Positions 35,876-44,925 of a stretch of DNA of 64,000 bases are shown here, piece after piece; the first letter of the stretch is position 1; each line of letters starts with the position of its first letter. The DNA lies in NCBI GenBank assembly GCA_029255105.1, contig JAQWWH010000047.1, forward strand, positions 30,021 through 94,020, read 5' to 3'. The stretch is from Flavimaricola sp. GTDB lineage: Bacteria; Pseudomonadota; Alphaproteobacteria; Rhodobacterales; Rhodobacteraceae. Position numbers and translations under genes: made by a program. The notes beneath the pieces were generated by a model. It was not told where the DNA came from. It worked only from the letters and a program-made list of their open reading frames with translations, and searched no databases.

Positions 35876-35889
35876 CGACACAAGTGTCG
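35876..35889. promoter_or_regulatory. Second CGACAC/GTGTCG palindrome, putative TetR operator
   Basis: CGACAC-AA-GTGTCG is a perfect 6-bp inverted repeat with a 2-nt spacer, 72 bp upstream of the oxidoreductase start. The same hexamers form the outer arms of the tetR/mttB site, though there they are 23 bp apart. A shared regulator is inferred. The rest of the 266-bp gap to the ABC gene shows nothing clear. Confidence 0.5.
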
Positions 35890-36070
35890 TCTTTGCGGAC
35901 AGAGACGTCGATCGGCGAAATCCCTCCAACCCAAACAGGACCAGAGGGGAGGGCAGCAAGGCCATTCCGCAATCTTCCACAAATCCACCTGCATAACGGC
36001 ACGTCGCCTGCCCTTGGCCTTCGGGTGCAACGGGTCTATCAGCGAAGCTAACCAATTCGGAGAACGCATC

Positions 36071-36997
36071 ATGTCCCCAATCGTATCGGTCCGGAACTTG
36101 GTGAAAACTTACAAGACCGGTTTCCAGGCCCTCAAGGGCGTCAACCTGGATATAGCTGAGGGTGAGATCATTGCGCTTCTCGGGCCGAATGGTGCGGGCA
36201 AGACTACCTTGATCTCGACCATATGCGGCATCGTTCATCCTACCTCGGGGACGGTCACCGTAGGCGGGCATGATGTCCTCACTCAGTATCGGGCGGCCCG
36301 AACCCTCATCGGCCTTGTCCCGCAAGAGATCACGCTCGAGCCGTTTGAAACGCCGCTCAACACCTGCCGCTTGTCGCGCGGTCTTTTCGGAAAGGCCCGG
36401 GACGATGCGCATATCGAAAAGGTACTGCGCCAGCTGTCACTTTGGGATAAGAAGGACAGCCGGATCGTGACTCTGTCCGGTGGGATGAAGCGTCGGGTCT
36501 TGATTGCAAAGGCCCTTTCCCACGAACCCAGGGTTCTGTTCCTTGATGAGCCGACAGCAGGTGTCGACGTCGAACTGCGCAAGGATATGTGGAAGGTGGT
36601 CGAAGATCTGCGGGCCTCTGGCGTGACGATCATCCTGACCACCCATTACATCGAAGAGGCCGAAGCGATTGCCGACCGGGTTGGCATGATTGCGAAGGGT
36701 GAAATCCTGCTGGTGCAGGACAAGGCCGAACTGATGGCTCAACTGGGCAAAAAGCAGCTGCGCATCGACCTTCTGGCTCCTTTGGACACCTTGCCCCCTG
36801 ATCTGGCCGGGCGCGGCCTTGAGGTGACGCCGGACGGTCACGGCCTGATCTACACCTACGACACCCGGGCTGAGAGGACGGGGATCACCACCCTTTTGAA
36901 CGATCTTCAAAAGGCGGGGCTGCACATGACAGACCTGTCCACCAGTCAAAGCAGTCTGGAAGACATCTTTGTTGGTCTTGTGAAGGAAAACGCGTGA
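36071..36997 (+). CDS. ABC-2 type exporter, ATP-binding protein (YadG-like)
   Basis: 308 residues. ATG 36071 with GGAGA upstream starts directly at the domain ([14 protein letters not shown]); the longer open frame is rejected. Walker [10 protein letters not shown] near residue 40, signature LSGGMKRR, Walker [11 protein letters not shown], and a switch His in TTHY. A C-terminal extension of about 85 residues is common in this subgroup. It powers the membrane partner encoded next (GTGA overlap). The exported compound is unknown. Confidence 0.92.
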   Translation: MSPIVSVRNLVKTYKTGFQALKGVNLDIAEGEIIALLGPNGAGKTTLISTICGIVHPTSGTVTVGGHDVLTQYRAARTLIGLVPQEITLEPFETPLNTCRLSRGLFGKARDDAHIEKVLRQLSLWDKKDSRIVTLSGGMKRRVLIAKALSHEPRVLFLDEPTAGVDVELRKDMWKVVEDLRASGVTIILTTHYIEEAEAIADRVGMIAKGEILLVQDKAELMAQLGKKQLRIDLLAPLDTLPPDLAGRGLEVTPDGHGLIYTYDTRAERTGITTLLNDLQKAGLHMTDLSTSQSSLEDIFVGLVKENA

Positions 36998-37755
36998 ACA
37001 CCCAGGCAATCCGAGCGATCTACATCTACGAGATGAAGCGGTTTTTCCGCACCCTTCTGCAAAGCTTTATCTCGCCCGTCATCTCGACCTCGCTGTACTT
37101 CGTCGTTTTCGGGGCGGCCATCGGCAGCCGGATCGATACCGTCGAAGGCGTCAGCTACGGGACTTTCATTGTCCCGGGCCTGATCATGCTTTCGGTGATG
37201 ACACAGGCAACATCCAATGCCTCTTTCGCGATCTACTTTCCCAAGTTCATCGGCACGATCTACGAGCTTCTGTCGGCACCGGTGAACTTCCTTGAAATCA
37301 CAATCGGATACGTCGGGGCGGCGGCGACAAAAGCACTCTTCATCGGGACGGTCATCCTCGCTACGGCAGCCCTCTTTGTTGATCTGCATATCGAGCATCC
37401 GTTGGCGATGGTGGCCTTTCTGGTGATGACCTGCGTCAGCTTTGCCCTTTTGGGGTTCATCATCGGGATCTGGGCGCGCAACTTTGAACAGTTGCAGCTG
37501 ATCCCACTGCTGATCATCACGCCCCTCGTCTTTCTAGGAGGGTCCTTCTACTCGGTCACCATGTTGCCCCCGATCTGGCAGGCGATCACCCATTTCAACC
37601 CGGTCCTCTATCTGATTTCTGGCTTTCGCTGGTCATTCTTTGGGATGGCGGATGTCCCGATCGGGTTGTCGCTGATGGCAATTGCCCTGTTTACAGGACT
37701 CTGCGTCGGGGCGATCTGGCTGATTTTCCGGACGGGATGGCGAATTCGGCAGTAA
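36994..37755 (+). CDS. ABC-2 type exporter, permease (YadH-like)
   Basis: 253 residues from a GTG that overlaps the upstream stop. Six membrane helices and the ABC-2 features [15 protein letters not shown] and [14 protein letters not shown]. It forms the membrane half of the exporter with the ATPase just before it. Length and motifs match the YadH/NodJ-like group. Confidence 0.92.
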   Translation: MNTQAIRAIYIYEMKRFFRTLLQSFISPVISTSLYFVVFGAAIGSRIDTVEGVSYGTFIVPGLIMLSVMTQATSNASFAIYFPKFIGTIYELLSAPVNFLEITIGYVGAAATKALFIGTVILATAALFVDLHIEHPLAMVAFLVMTCVSFALLGFIIGIWARNFEQLQLIPLLIITPLVFLGGSFYSVTMLPPIWQAITHFNPVLYLISGFRWSFFGMADVPIGLSLMAIALFTGLCVGAIWLIFRTGWRIRQ

Positions 37756-37827
37756 CCAGGCCACGGCACACGGGAAAGCTGGGCCGCCGTCTTGTTCCTT
37801 GGCGTGACGCGGCCTACATCCACTTGC

Positions 37828-38622
37828 ATGAACAGATTGCCCCAGTTTTTGACAGCCGCCCCCTTTGTTGCGGTTATTCGCCTTCAGGGGGCGATTGCCA
37901 ACGGCAGTCGCAGCCTGGACGATGTATCCCTTGCCCCGGTGATTGAACGGGCTTTTTCGAAGGGTAAGCCCAAGGCAATCGCGCTTCAGATCAACTCACC
38001 TGGCGGGTCAGCGGTGCAGTCCTCTTTGATCGCGGCCCGTATCCGGCGCTTGTCCGAAGACAAGAAGATCCCGGTATTTGCCTTTGTTGAGGATGTGGCA
38101 GCGTCAGGTGGCTATTGGCTGGCCTGCGCAGCGGACGAGATCTACGTGGATCGGGGATCGATCGTTGGCTCCATCGGCGTTATCTCTGCCGGGTTTGGTC
38201 TGCACGAGCTGATCGGCAACTATGGCGTTGAGCGCCGGGTGCATACGGCGGGCAAGTCCAAGTCCATGCTGGACCCGTTCCGCCCCGAAAAGCCCGAAGA
38301 TGTCGCCCGCCTCGAAGGCTGGCTGTCTGATCTGCACGCCTACTTTATTGATCACGTAAAGGCGCGGCGGGGTACCAAGCTCAAGGACAATCCAGAGCAT
38401 TTTACAGGCGAGGTCTGGATCGGGGACAAGGCGGTGGCCGAAGGGCTGGCCGATGGCATCGGCCATCTGGTCCCCATGATGAAGGACCGGTTCGGCAAAA
38501 AGGTCCGCTTTCGCCGCTACGGCGTTCGCCGGTCCCTGCTAAGCCGTTTCGGGGCCGCCTTTGTCGGTGACGCCCTTGCAGAGATCGAGGATCGGGCAGC
38601 GTTCGCCCGGTTTGGCCTCTGA
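37828..38622 (+). CDS. S49 family peptidase (SppA/SohB-like)
   Basis: 264 residues from ATG 37828; a TTG at 37792 is open but weak. The nucleophile Ser sits in VAASGGYWLAC and the general-base Lys in AGKSKSMLD, as in single-domain S49 proteases. The N-terminus (LTAAPFVAVIRLQG) is only weakly hydrophobic, so membrane anchoring is uncertain. These enzymes trim signal peptides or other membrane peptides. The next small gene follows after 4 bp. Confidence 0.88.
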   Translation: MNRLPQFLTAAPFVAVIRLQGAIANGSRSLDDVSLAPVIERAFSKGKPKAIALQINSPGGSAVQSSLIAARIRRLSEDKKIPVFAFVEDVAASGGYWLACAADEIYVDRGSIVGSIGVISAGFGLHELIGNYGVERRVHTAGKSKSMLDPFRPEKPEDVARLEGWLSDLHAYFIDHVKARRGTKLKDNPEHFTGEVWIGDKAVAEGLADGIGHLVPMMKDRFGKKVRFRRYGVRRSLLSRFGAAFVGDALAEIEDRAAFARFGL

Positions 38623-38626
38623 TCAC

Positions 38627-38794
38627 ATGGCAATCAAAGTCATTCTTCTGTTTCTGATTGGCATGGCTGTTCTGGGCATGTTCGGCAAGCTGCGCTTTCC
38701 GGGGCAGGACCTCATCGCCTCTGCCAAGTGCAAGTCCTGCGGGCGATACCGTATTGGCAAAGGGCCCTGCGCCTGCGGAAAGGATCGCCGCTGA
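38627..38794 (+). CDS. Small membrane protein with zinc-ribbon-like cysteines
   Basis: 55 residues from ATG 38627. One membrane helix (VILLFLIGMAVLGMFG) is followed by CKSCGRYRIGKGPCACGK, a CxxC...CxC pattern that could bind zinc. The stop overlaps the start of the exchanger gene by 1 bp (TGATG). Function unknown; position in the S49 peptidase-exchanger run supports a real gene. Confidence 0.75.
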   Translation: MAIKVILLFLIGMAVLGMFGKLRFPGQDLIASAKCKSCGRYRIGKGPCACGKDRR

Positions 38795-39744
38795 TGGATT
38801 GGCTTTATGTGGGCCTTGGCCTGCTGATCCTGCTTCTGGCCGGGGATGCCCTTGTGAAGGGCGCCGTCAACCTGTCCTTGCGCCTTGGCGTGCCGGCTCT
38901 GATCGTGTCGCTGACCATCGTGGCCTTTGGCACCTCTGCGCCTGAGTTGCTGGTGTCGGTCAACGCGATCCTTGACGGGGTGCCCGGCCTCGCACTGGGC
39001 AACGTCGTCGGCTCCAACACGGCCAACGTTCTCTTGGTTCTGGGGGTGCCCGCCCTGATTGCCACGATGCACACCAGCCATATCGACACCCGGGCAAGCT
39101 ATATGCAGATGATCGCTGCCTCGATGCTTTTCATCGTGCTGGCCTCATTCGGGGCGTTGACTTGGTGGTCGGGCCTGATCCTGCTGGCCGCCCTTGCAGC
39201 CATGTTGCTGCATGCGGCGAACGAGACATTGAAACACCGCAAGAAGGCAGCCGAGGCCGCACTGGCCGAAGACGAAGTTGAAGGGGCCGACCCTGACCTG
39301 CCGTGGTGGAAGATCATCCTGTTCCTCGGCCTCGGCCTTGTAGGTCTGCCGCTTGGCGCTGATATGCTGGTGGAAGGGGCCGTTAACATTGCCCGCACAT
39401 TCGGCATGTCCGAGACGGCCATCGGTCTGACCCTTGTTGCTGTCGGAACCTCTTTGCCGGAACTGGCCACCACCGTCATGGCCGCCATTCGCCGGCAGGC
39501 TGACGTTGCGATTGGAAACGTCATCGGGTCGAACATGTTCAACCTGCTTGGCATCATCGGCGTGGCCAGCCTTGTTGGCCAAATCCCGGTAGACCGCCAA
39601 TTCCTCGTTTTCGATTTCTGGGTGATGCTCGGGACCTCGCTTCTTCTGGTGCCCTTCGTCTTTCTCAAGAAGGACATAACACGGGCCTGGGGGATCGCCC
39701 TGACCGGGCTATATGTCGTCTACGCAGTGATTGCGCTCAGCTAG
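38794..39744 (+). CDS. Calcium/sodium antiporter (CaCA family, YrbG-like)
   Basis: 316 residues starting MDWLYVGLG; the longer frame upstream overlaps the small gene and lacks homology. About ten helices in two inverted repeats, each with the CaCA alpha motif: AFGTSAPELLVS with GNVVGSNTANVLL, and AVGTSLPELATT with GNVIGSNMFNLLG. It exchanges Na+ for Ca2+ across the inner membrane. A charged cytosolic loop lies about residues 165-190. Confidence 0.93.
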   Translation: MDWLYVGLGLLILLLAGDALVKGAVNLSLRLGVPALIVSLTIVAFGTSAPELLVSVNAILDGVPGLALGNVVGSNTANVLLVLGVPALIATMHTSHIDTRASYMQMIAASMLFIVLASFGALTWWSGLILLAALAAMLLHAANETLKHRKKAAEAALAEDEVEGADPDLPWWKIILFLGLGLVGLPLGADMLVEGAVNIARTFGMSETAIGLTLVAVGTSLPELATTVMAAIRRQADVAIGNVIGSNMFNLLGIIGVASLVGQIPVDRQFLVFDFWVMLGTSLLLVPFVFLKKDITRAWGIALTGLYVVYAVIALS

Positions 39745-39757
39745 GAAGAGGTCCGAC

Positions 39758-40549
39758 ATGCAACCTGCCACCAAACGTGCCCTCGTCACAGGAGCTGGGG
39801 CCCGACTGGGTCAGGCTATGGCGATCTACTTGGGCAAACGGGGCTATGACGTTGCCGTCCACTACGCCGGTTCAGAAGAAGGCGCCGCACGCACGGTCGA
39901 GGCCATCCTGGCAGAGGGCCAGACGGCAACAGCACTTCAGGCCGACCTGCTGGACGAAGGCGCCTCTGCCGCATTGGTCGGACGGGCCATGGACGTGCTG
40001 GGCGGTCCGATCACCTGTCTGGTGAACAATGCTTCGATCTTTGAATATGACACAATTGGCACCATGACGCGTGCGTCCTGGGATCGGCATATGGACTCCA
40101 ACCTGCGGGTTCCCGTTGTCCTGACCCAGGCCATGGCCGCCGCGATTCCCGATCCTTTGACGGACGACCAGGGCGAACCGCTGGCCCAGGGTCTCGTGGT
40201 AAATATGGTCGACCAGCGCATCCGCAAACTGACACCCGAATTCATGTCATACACCATCGCCAAGATGGGTCTTTGGGCATTCACACAGACAGCGGCGCAA
40301 GGACTGGCACCAAAAATTCGGGTCAACGCCATTGGCCCCGGACCGACGCTGCAAGGTGCGCGTCAAAGCGCAGCCCATTTTGCGCAGCAGAGGGCGGCAA
40401 CAATTTTGCAGCGCGGTGCCAGCCCGTCGGACATCACCGCCGCCCTCGGATACTTCCTGGACGCGCCCGGTGTGACAGGCCAGTGCCTATGCGTAGACGG
40501 GGGGCAGCATCTTGCCTGGCAGACGCCCGATGTCCTGGGTGTTGAGTGA
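39758..40549 (+). CDS. SDR family oxidoreductase, pteridine reductase/FolM-like
   Basis: 263 residues from ATG 39758 with GGAAGAGG upstream. The cofactor motif reads TGAGARLGQAM, with Arg and Leu where classical SDRs have TGxxxGxG; this TGxxxRLG form is typical of pteridine reductases and FolM. Other motifs are VNNASIFEYD and YTIAKMG (YxxxK). It likely reduces a dihydropterin using NADPH. The FolM assignment is inference from the motif. Confidence 0.8.
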   Translation: MQPATKRALVTGAGARLGQAMAIYLGKRGYDVAVHYAGSEEGAARTVEAILAEGQTATALQADLLDEGASAALVGRAMDVLGGPITCLVNNASIFEYDTIGTMTRASWDRHMDSNLRVPVVLTQAMAAAIPDPLTDDQGEPLAQGLVVNMVDQRIRKLTPEFMSYTIAKMGLWAFTQTAAQGLAPKIRVNAIGPGPTLQGARQSAAHFAQQRAATILQRGASPSDITAALGYFLDAPGVTGQCLCVDGGQHLAWQTPDVLGVE

Positions 40550-40610
40550 TCGAGGCTGAGACTTGTCCACCGGGCAGAAATGGGGTCACGAAAGGTTCAT
40601 AAAATCTTAA

Positions 40611-40672
40611 CAAATTCAAAATCTTGTAGGGCTGGAATTTTTTTTCCAAATGATTTCAAGATGTTGAATTTG
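40611..40672. repeat. AT-rich long inverted repeat upstream of uvrC
   Basis: The arms at 40611-40626 and 40657-40672 are 16 bp and match at 15 positions (CAAATTCAAaATCTTG against its partner). The 30-bp spacer contains a second hairpin, TGGAA (40633-40637) and TTCCA (40644-40648) around six T. The 287-bp gap is much richer in A+T than its surroundings. It could be a terminator for the SDR gene, a protein-binding site or a DNA-unwinding region. Confidence 0.8.
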
Positions 40673-40750
40673 CGCCTAATTTTTGGGCAATCAGGTGAAG
40701 TGAGCCGAAAACAACGAAAATCTTGGATGGTTCAGAGTTTGCCCACCGTT

Positions 40751-40759
40751 TTATCCACA
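40751..40759 (+). promoter_or_regulatory. Consensus DnaA box
   Basis: TTATCCACA matches the consensus DnaA box exactly and lies 78 bp upstream of the uvrC start. A weaker relative, TTGTCCACC, begins at 40563. One perfect box is not enough to call a replication origin; DnaA-controlled expression of uvrC is possible. Confidence 0.4.
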
Positions 40760-40836
40760 AGTTCAGTGGACAGCTTTGCCCTTGCCCTGACCCGGCCAAG
40801 ATTGCAGACCGCAGACAGAATCGGCATATCTGGAAC

Positions 40837-42705
40837 ATGACCGAAGCCTCGCCCCCAAAGCCCTTGACGGGCCACGCCCGAATTCAATCTTACCTGCGGA
40901 CGCTGGACACCTCTCCGGGCGTCTATCGGATGCTCGACGCCGAAAGCCGCGTTCTATACGTCGGCAAGGCGCGCAACCTAAGGGCGCGTGTTTCAAATTA
41001 TGCTCGCCTCGGCCAGCATTCCGGGCGGATCGACCGTATGATCCGCGAAACCCACTTGATGATGTTCCTGACAACCCGGACCGAGACCGAGGCGCTGCTG
41101 CTTGAACAGAACCTGATCAAGCAGCTCAAGCCCAAGTACAACGTGCTGTTGCGGGACGATAAGTCCTTTCCCAATATCCTGGTCAGTAAGACCCATGCCT
41201 TTCCCCAGATCAAGAAGCATCGGGGGGCCAAGAAGGAAAAGGGGGACTACTATGGTCCCTTTGCCAGCGCGGGCGCCGTGAACCGGACGCTGAACCAGCT
41301 GCAAAAGGTATTCCTCCTGCGCAACTGCACGGACGCGATGTTCGAAAGCCGGACCCGGCCGTGTCTGCTCTATCAGATCAAGCGGTGCTCCGCGCCCTGC
41401 GTGGGCTATATATCAGCCGAAGACTACGCCGCGACCGTAAACGACGCCGCCCAATTTCTGCAAGGACGGACAACACACATTCAAGAGACGCTGGCGGGCC
41501 AGATGTCCGCTGCCTCTGACGCGATGGAGTTTGAACGGGCCGCGGCGCTTCGGGACCGGATCAAGGCACTGACACAGGTCCAGACGGCACAGGGCATCAA
41601 CCCACGCGGGGTGGCCGAGGCCGATGTCATCGCCCTGCATCTGGATGAAGGGCAGGCCTGTGTGCAGGTCTTCTTCATTCGGGCCAATCAGAACTGGGGC
41701 AATCACGACTACTATCCGCGCGTGGGGCAGGACGTGGATGCGTCAGAGGCAATGCAAGCCTTTGTCGGCCAGTTCTATTCGGACCGGGAACCACCCCGGA
41801 TGCTGCTTTTGTCGCACGGTTTGGACGATCCCGATCTTGTTGCCGCGGCCCTCGCGGAAAAGGCAGGGCGCAAGGTCGAGATCATCGTACCGCAACGGGG
41901 CGAAAAGGCGGAGCTGGTATCCGGGGCCCAGCGGAACGCCCGCGAAAGTCTGGCCCGACGGCTGTCTGAGTCAGCAACACAAGGCAAGTTGCTGCGGGGC
42001 CTGGCTGAGGTCTTTGAGCTAGACGCGCCGCCTCGGCGCATCGAAGTTTACGACAACTCGCATATCATGGGAACCGATGCGGTGGGGGCCATGATCGTCG
42101 CAGGGGCCGAAGGGTTCGAGAAAAGCCAGTATCGCAAGTTCAACATCAGGGGGACAGAGATCACGCCCGGCGACGACTTCGGCATGATGAAAGAGGTGCT
42201 CACCCGCAGATTCTCGCGTTTGCTGAAAGAGGATCCGGATCGGGAAGGCACTGCATGGCCCGATCTTTTGCTGATCGACGGCGGCGCCGGCCAGGTCAGT
42301 GCGGTGCAGCAGATCCTAGAGGACCTCGGAGTCGAAGACGTGCCGATGGTCGGTGTCGCCAAAGGCGTCGACCGGGACGCCGGCAAGGAAGAGTTCCACA
42401 GAACGGGCAAACGCCCCATGGCGCTGCGGCACAACGATCCAATCCTCTACTTCGTGCAGCGCCTGCGCGACGAAGCCCACCGTTTTGCGATCGGTACCCA
42501 CCGCGCCAAACGCGCCAAGAGTGTTGGCGCCACTCCGCTCGACGATGTGCCGGGCGTCGGGGCCACGCGGAAACGCGCGCTACTGGCCCATTTCGGCTCT
42601 GCCAAGGCGGTCGCGCGGGCCAACCTGGCCGATCTCAAGGCTGTCGACGGCATCTCTGAAAGCATCGCCCAGTCCCTCTATGATTTTTTCCATGACAAGG
42701 GCTGA
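40837..42705 (+). CDS. uvrC: Excinuclease ABC subunit C
   Basis: 622 residues from ATG 40837. N-terminal GIY-YIG nuclease (PGVYRML ... [17 protein letters not shown]), a Cys-rich segment with [15 protein letters not shown], a UVR motif near residue 225, the RNase-H-like endonuclease domain with [10 protein letters not shown] and [10 protein letters not shown], and C-terminal helix-hairpin-helix repeats ([14 protein letters not shown]). It makes both incisions in nucleotide excision repair with UvrAB. Length is normal. Confidence 0.97.
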   Translation: MTEASPPKPLTGHARIQSYLRTLDTSPGVYRMLDAESRVLYVGKARNLRARVSNYARLGQHSGRIDRMIRETHLMMFLTTRTETEALLLEQNLIKQLKPKYNVLLRDDKSFPNILVSKTHAFPQIKKHRGAKKEKGDYYGPFASAGAVNRTLNQLQKVFLLRNCTDAMFESRTRPCLLYQIKRCSAPCVGYISAEDYAATVNDAAQFLQGRTTHIQETLAGQMSAASDAMEFERAAALRDRIKALTQVQTAQGINPRGVAEADVIALHLDEGQACVQVFFIRANQNWGNHDYYPRVGQDVDASEAMQAFVGQFYSDREPPRMLLLSHGLDDPDLVAAALAEKAGRKVEIIVPQRGEKAELVSGAQRNARESLARRLSESATQGKLLRGLAEVFELDAPPRRIEVYDNSHIMGTDAVGAMIVAGAEGFEKSQYRKFNIRGTEITPGDDFGMMKEVLTRRFSRLLKEDPDREGTAWPDLLLIDGGAGQVSAVQQILEDLGVEDVPMVGVAKGVDRDAGKEEFHRTGKRPMALRHNDPILYFVQRLRDEAHRFAIGTHRAKRAKSVGATPLDDVPGVGATRKRALLAHFGSAKAVARANLADLKAVDGISESIAQSLYDFFHDKG

Positions 42706-42792
42706 CCTGATAGAGCGCCTGCGGCGCATTCGAATTCTTTTCTGCCTCCGGCGGGGATATTTGTGGCGAGATGAGGAGCAACACGACGATCA

Positions 42793-42829
42793 GCTTTTTC
42801 TTGCCGAAAATATTCCCCCCGCAGGGTCC
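42793..42829 (+). repeat. 37-bp dispersed repeat, copy 1
   Basis: A segment beginning GCTTTTTCTTGCC and ending GGGTCC, with a C6 tract, matches 61865-61901 at 33 of 37 bases in the same orientation. A partly complementary arm (TGCCTCCGGCGGGGATATTT, 42743-42762) lies upstream, so this copy can form an imperfect hairpin in the uvrC-pgsA gap and may help end uvrC transcription. Confidence 0.8.
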
Positions 42830-42888
42830 GCCCTCAAAGCCAGCACCGACATATGGCATCCGGGCTGGCGAACGGCTATGACACGAGC

Positions 42889-43554
42889 ATGAACTGGACC
42901 CTGCCCAATATTTTGACCGTGTTGCGACTGTTCGCGGCCCCTGGGGTTGCGGTCATGTTTCTGTATTTTGCTCGTCCCTGGGCCGATTGGTATGCGCTTG
43001 CATTATTCGTGACGGCCGCGCTGACCGACTTCTTCGACGGCTATCTCGCTCGCGCGTGGAAGCAGGAATCGCGGTTCGGTGCGATGTTGGACCCGATTGC
43101 CGACAAAGCCATGGTGATCATTGCGCTTTTGGTGATCACAGGGTTTTCCGGAATGAACCCTTGGATTCTTCTGCCCGCGACCCTGATTTTGTTTCGCGAA
43201 GTCTTCGTTTCGGGACTGCGTGAGTTTTTGGGTTCGGATGCCAGCACTCTGAAGGTGACCCGCCTCGCGAAATGGAAGACGACCCTGCAGATGATCGCCA
43301 TCGCGGTGTTATTTTCAACCGGAGCGTTCGAGCACTATTTTGGAATGGAGTCCTTTGGCATGGACCAGGAGATGATCTTTGAGATTCTTGCTGGTCGTGT
43401 CGAGGATACTTTGGGATTGGTCTGGAAGTACTACGGCATGATATACAGCTGGTACGCCGGGATCGTGCTTTTGTGGTGTGCGGCAGTGCTGACGCTGGCG
43501 ACTGGATGGGATTACTTCAACAAGGCCCTCCCGTTCCTGAAGGGTTCGAAATGA
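42889..43554 (+). CDS. pgsA: CDP-diacylglycerol-glycerol-3-phosphate 3-phosphatidyltransferase
   Basis: 221 residues from ATG 42889, the usual start (MNWTLPNILTVLRL); an in-frame ATG at 42853 is possible. The CDP-alcohol phosphotransferase motif D-G-x2-A-R-x8-G-x3-D-x3-D is complete in DGYLARAWKQESRFG followed by LDPIADK. Five to six membrane helices. It makes phosphatidylglycerol phosphate. The stop overlaps moaD (ATGA). Confidence 0.95.
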   Translation: MNWTLPNILTVLRLFAAPGVAVMFLYFARPWADWYALALFVTAALTDFFDGYLARAWKQESRFGAMLDPIADKAMVIIALLVITGFSGMNPWILLPATLILFREVFVSGLREFLGSDASTLKVTRLAKWKTTLQMIAIAVLFSTGAFEHYFGMESFGMDQEMIFEILAGRVEDTLGLVWKYYGMIYSWYAGIVLLWCAAVLTLATGWDYFNKALPFLKGSK

Positions 43555-43799
43555 TCGATGTCCTCTACTTTGCCTGGGTGCGTGAACGGGTCGGTCTACC
43601 AAGAGAGCGGATCGAGACTGAGGCTGCAACAGTTGCCGACTTAGTCGCGGAATTGCGTGTCCGGGAAGCCCGCTACGATGCAGCCTTTTCGGATACCTCA
43701 GCTTTGCGTGTCGCGCTGGATAAGGAACTTTCCAGTTTTGACGCCTCTCTGAAGGGCGTCCGTGAGGTGGCCTTTTTCCCGCCTATGACCGGTGGCTGA
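43551..43799 (+). CDS. moaD: Molybdopterin synthase small subunit
   Basis: 82 residues with a ubiquitin-like fold start (MIDVLYFAWVRERVG) and the required C-terminal Gly-Gly (MTGG) that carries the thiocarboxylate sulfur. The ATG overlaps the pgsA stop. It works with MoaE, encoded directly after, to convert precursor Z to molybdopterin. Confidence 0.95.
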   Translation: MIDVLYFAWVRERVGLPRERIETEAATVADLVAELRVREARYDAAFSDTSALRVALDKELSSFDASLKGVREVAFFPPMTGG

Positions 43800-43800
43800 C

Positions 43801-44241
43801 ATGGATGTGCGCGTTCAGTCAGAACTCTTTGATGCCGGGGCGGAGTTGACCCGTTTTTCCCTGGCCAGCGAAGGTGCCGGGGCAGTCGTGAGCTTTACCG
43901 GACTCGTCCGCGACGTTTCTGGTGGTTTGTCAGTCATGGAGATCGAGCATTATCCTGGCATGACCGAAAAGGCGATTGCGGACATCCTGGCCCAGGCCCA
44001 GTCCCGCTGGGACTTGTCCAACGCGATGGTCATCCATCGTTTTGGCCCTTTGAAGCCCGGCGATCAGATCATGATGGTGGCCACAGCGGCCCGCCATCGC
44101 GCTGCGGCGTTTGCATCGGCAGACTTTCTGATGGACTACCTCAAGTCCCGCGCCCCCTTCTGGAAGAAAGAAGTGACGGGCGAAGGCACTGGTTGGGTAG
44201 CCGCCCAGGACGAGGACGAGGCAGCGCTCAAGCGGTGGTGA
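43801..44241 (+). CDS. moaE: Molybdopterin synthase large subunit
   Basis: 146 residues from ATG 43801 (MDVRVQSELFDAG); a GTG at 43792 that overlaps the moaD end is an alternative and neither has a clear ribosome site. Conserved segments: GAVVSFTGLVRD, IEHYPGMTE, IHRFGPLKPGD, and FWKKEVTGEG with the catalytic Lys. Forms the heterotetrameric molybdopterin synthase with MoaD. Confidence 0.95.
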   Translation: MDVRVQSELFDAGAELTRFSLASEGAGAVVSFTGLVRDVSGGLSVMEIEHYPGMTEKAIADILAQAQSRWDLSNAMVIHRFGPLKPGDQIMMVATAARHRAAAFASADFLMDYLKSRAPFWKKEVTGEGTGWVAAQDEDEAALKRW

Positions 44242-44243
44242 CC

Positions 44244-44819
44244 TCAGCCTTTGGCCAGGGCCGCGCAAGGTCTGTGCCGAGGGCACTGCACCAGGTGGTC
44301 ATTGACCATGCCGGTGGCCTGCATAAAGGCATAGACAATCGTCGGGCCGCAAAACCGAAACCCTGCCTTCTTGAGATCCTTTGAGATTTGAGTGGACAGA
44401 GGAGTAAAGGCGGGCACGTCGGCGAGGCTGTGTCGTTCTGCCTGCAAGGCGACGCCGTCGACATAATTCCACAAGAAAGGCGCGAAGCCTTCCCGTTCCT
44501 CGATTGCCAGGTAGGCGCGGGCATTGCCGATGGTGGCTTCGATCTTGCCCCGGTGTCGGATGATGCCGGGGTCGCCAAGGCATCGCAGAACGTCTGCCTC
44601 GCCCCATGATGCGATCACGTCTGGTTTGAAATCGGCGAAGGCCGTCCGGAAATTGTCCCGTTTTTTCAAAATGGTTATCCAGCTGAGCCCGGCCTGAAAT
44701 CCATCCAGAACAAGCTTTTCCCACAGGGCGCGCCCATCCCGTTCGGGGACCCCCCATTCGGTATCGTGGTAGTCAACATAGATGGGCTCTGATCCCGCCC
44801 AACCGCATCGTTTGTCCAT
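44244..44819 (-). CDS. tag: DNA-3-methyladenine glycosylase I
   Basis: 191 residues from ATG 44819. RCGWAG at the start, YHDTEWG, and MVNDHLVQCPRH at the end supply the Cys/His zinc-binding set of Tag enzymes; LSWITILKKR is the family core. It removes 3-methyladenine from DNA. It converges on moaE with 2 bp between the stops. Confidence 0.95.
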   Translation of the reverse strand: MDKRCGWAGSEPIYVDYHDTEWGVPERDGRALWEKLVLDGFQAGLSWITILKKRDNFRTAFADFKPDVIASWGEADVLRCLGDPGIIRHRGKIEATIGNARAYLAIEEREGFAPFLWNYVDGVALQAERHSLADVPAFTPLSTQISKDLKKAGFRFCGPTIVYAFMQATGMVNDHLVQCPRHRPCAALAKG

Positions 44820-44925
44820 TTTTCGCCCCCCAGAAAACAAGCACAATTCATGCCAAATTTCGGAACTTTAGACAACGTTAGCGGTTGTGGTGCCAGAGTG
44901 TCGGCGTCTGAAACGGAAACTCCTG

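Noticed and set aside
33987..35996. 669-codon plus-strand frame opposite the second TMADH-like gene
   Set aside because: It is a shadow of the minus-strand gene, whose FAD and flavin motifs are clear.
40550..40836. Chromosomal replication origin
   Set aside because: Only one perfect DnaA box and one weak relative are present; origins carry several. Kept as a lower-level observation.
42889..44241. Molybdopterin synthase genes directly behind pgsA as an unusual functional link
   Set aside because: To my knowledge this uvrC-pgsA-moaD-moaE order is ordinary in Rhodobacterales, so it is not a novelty.
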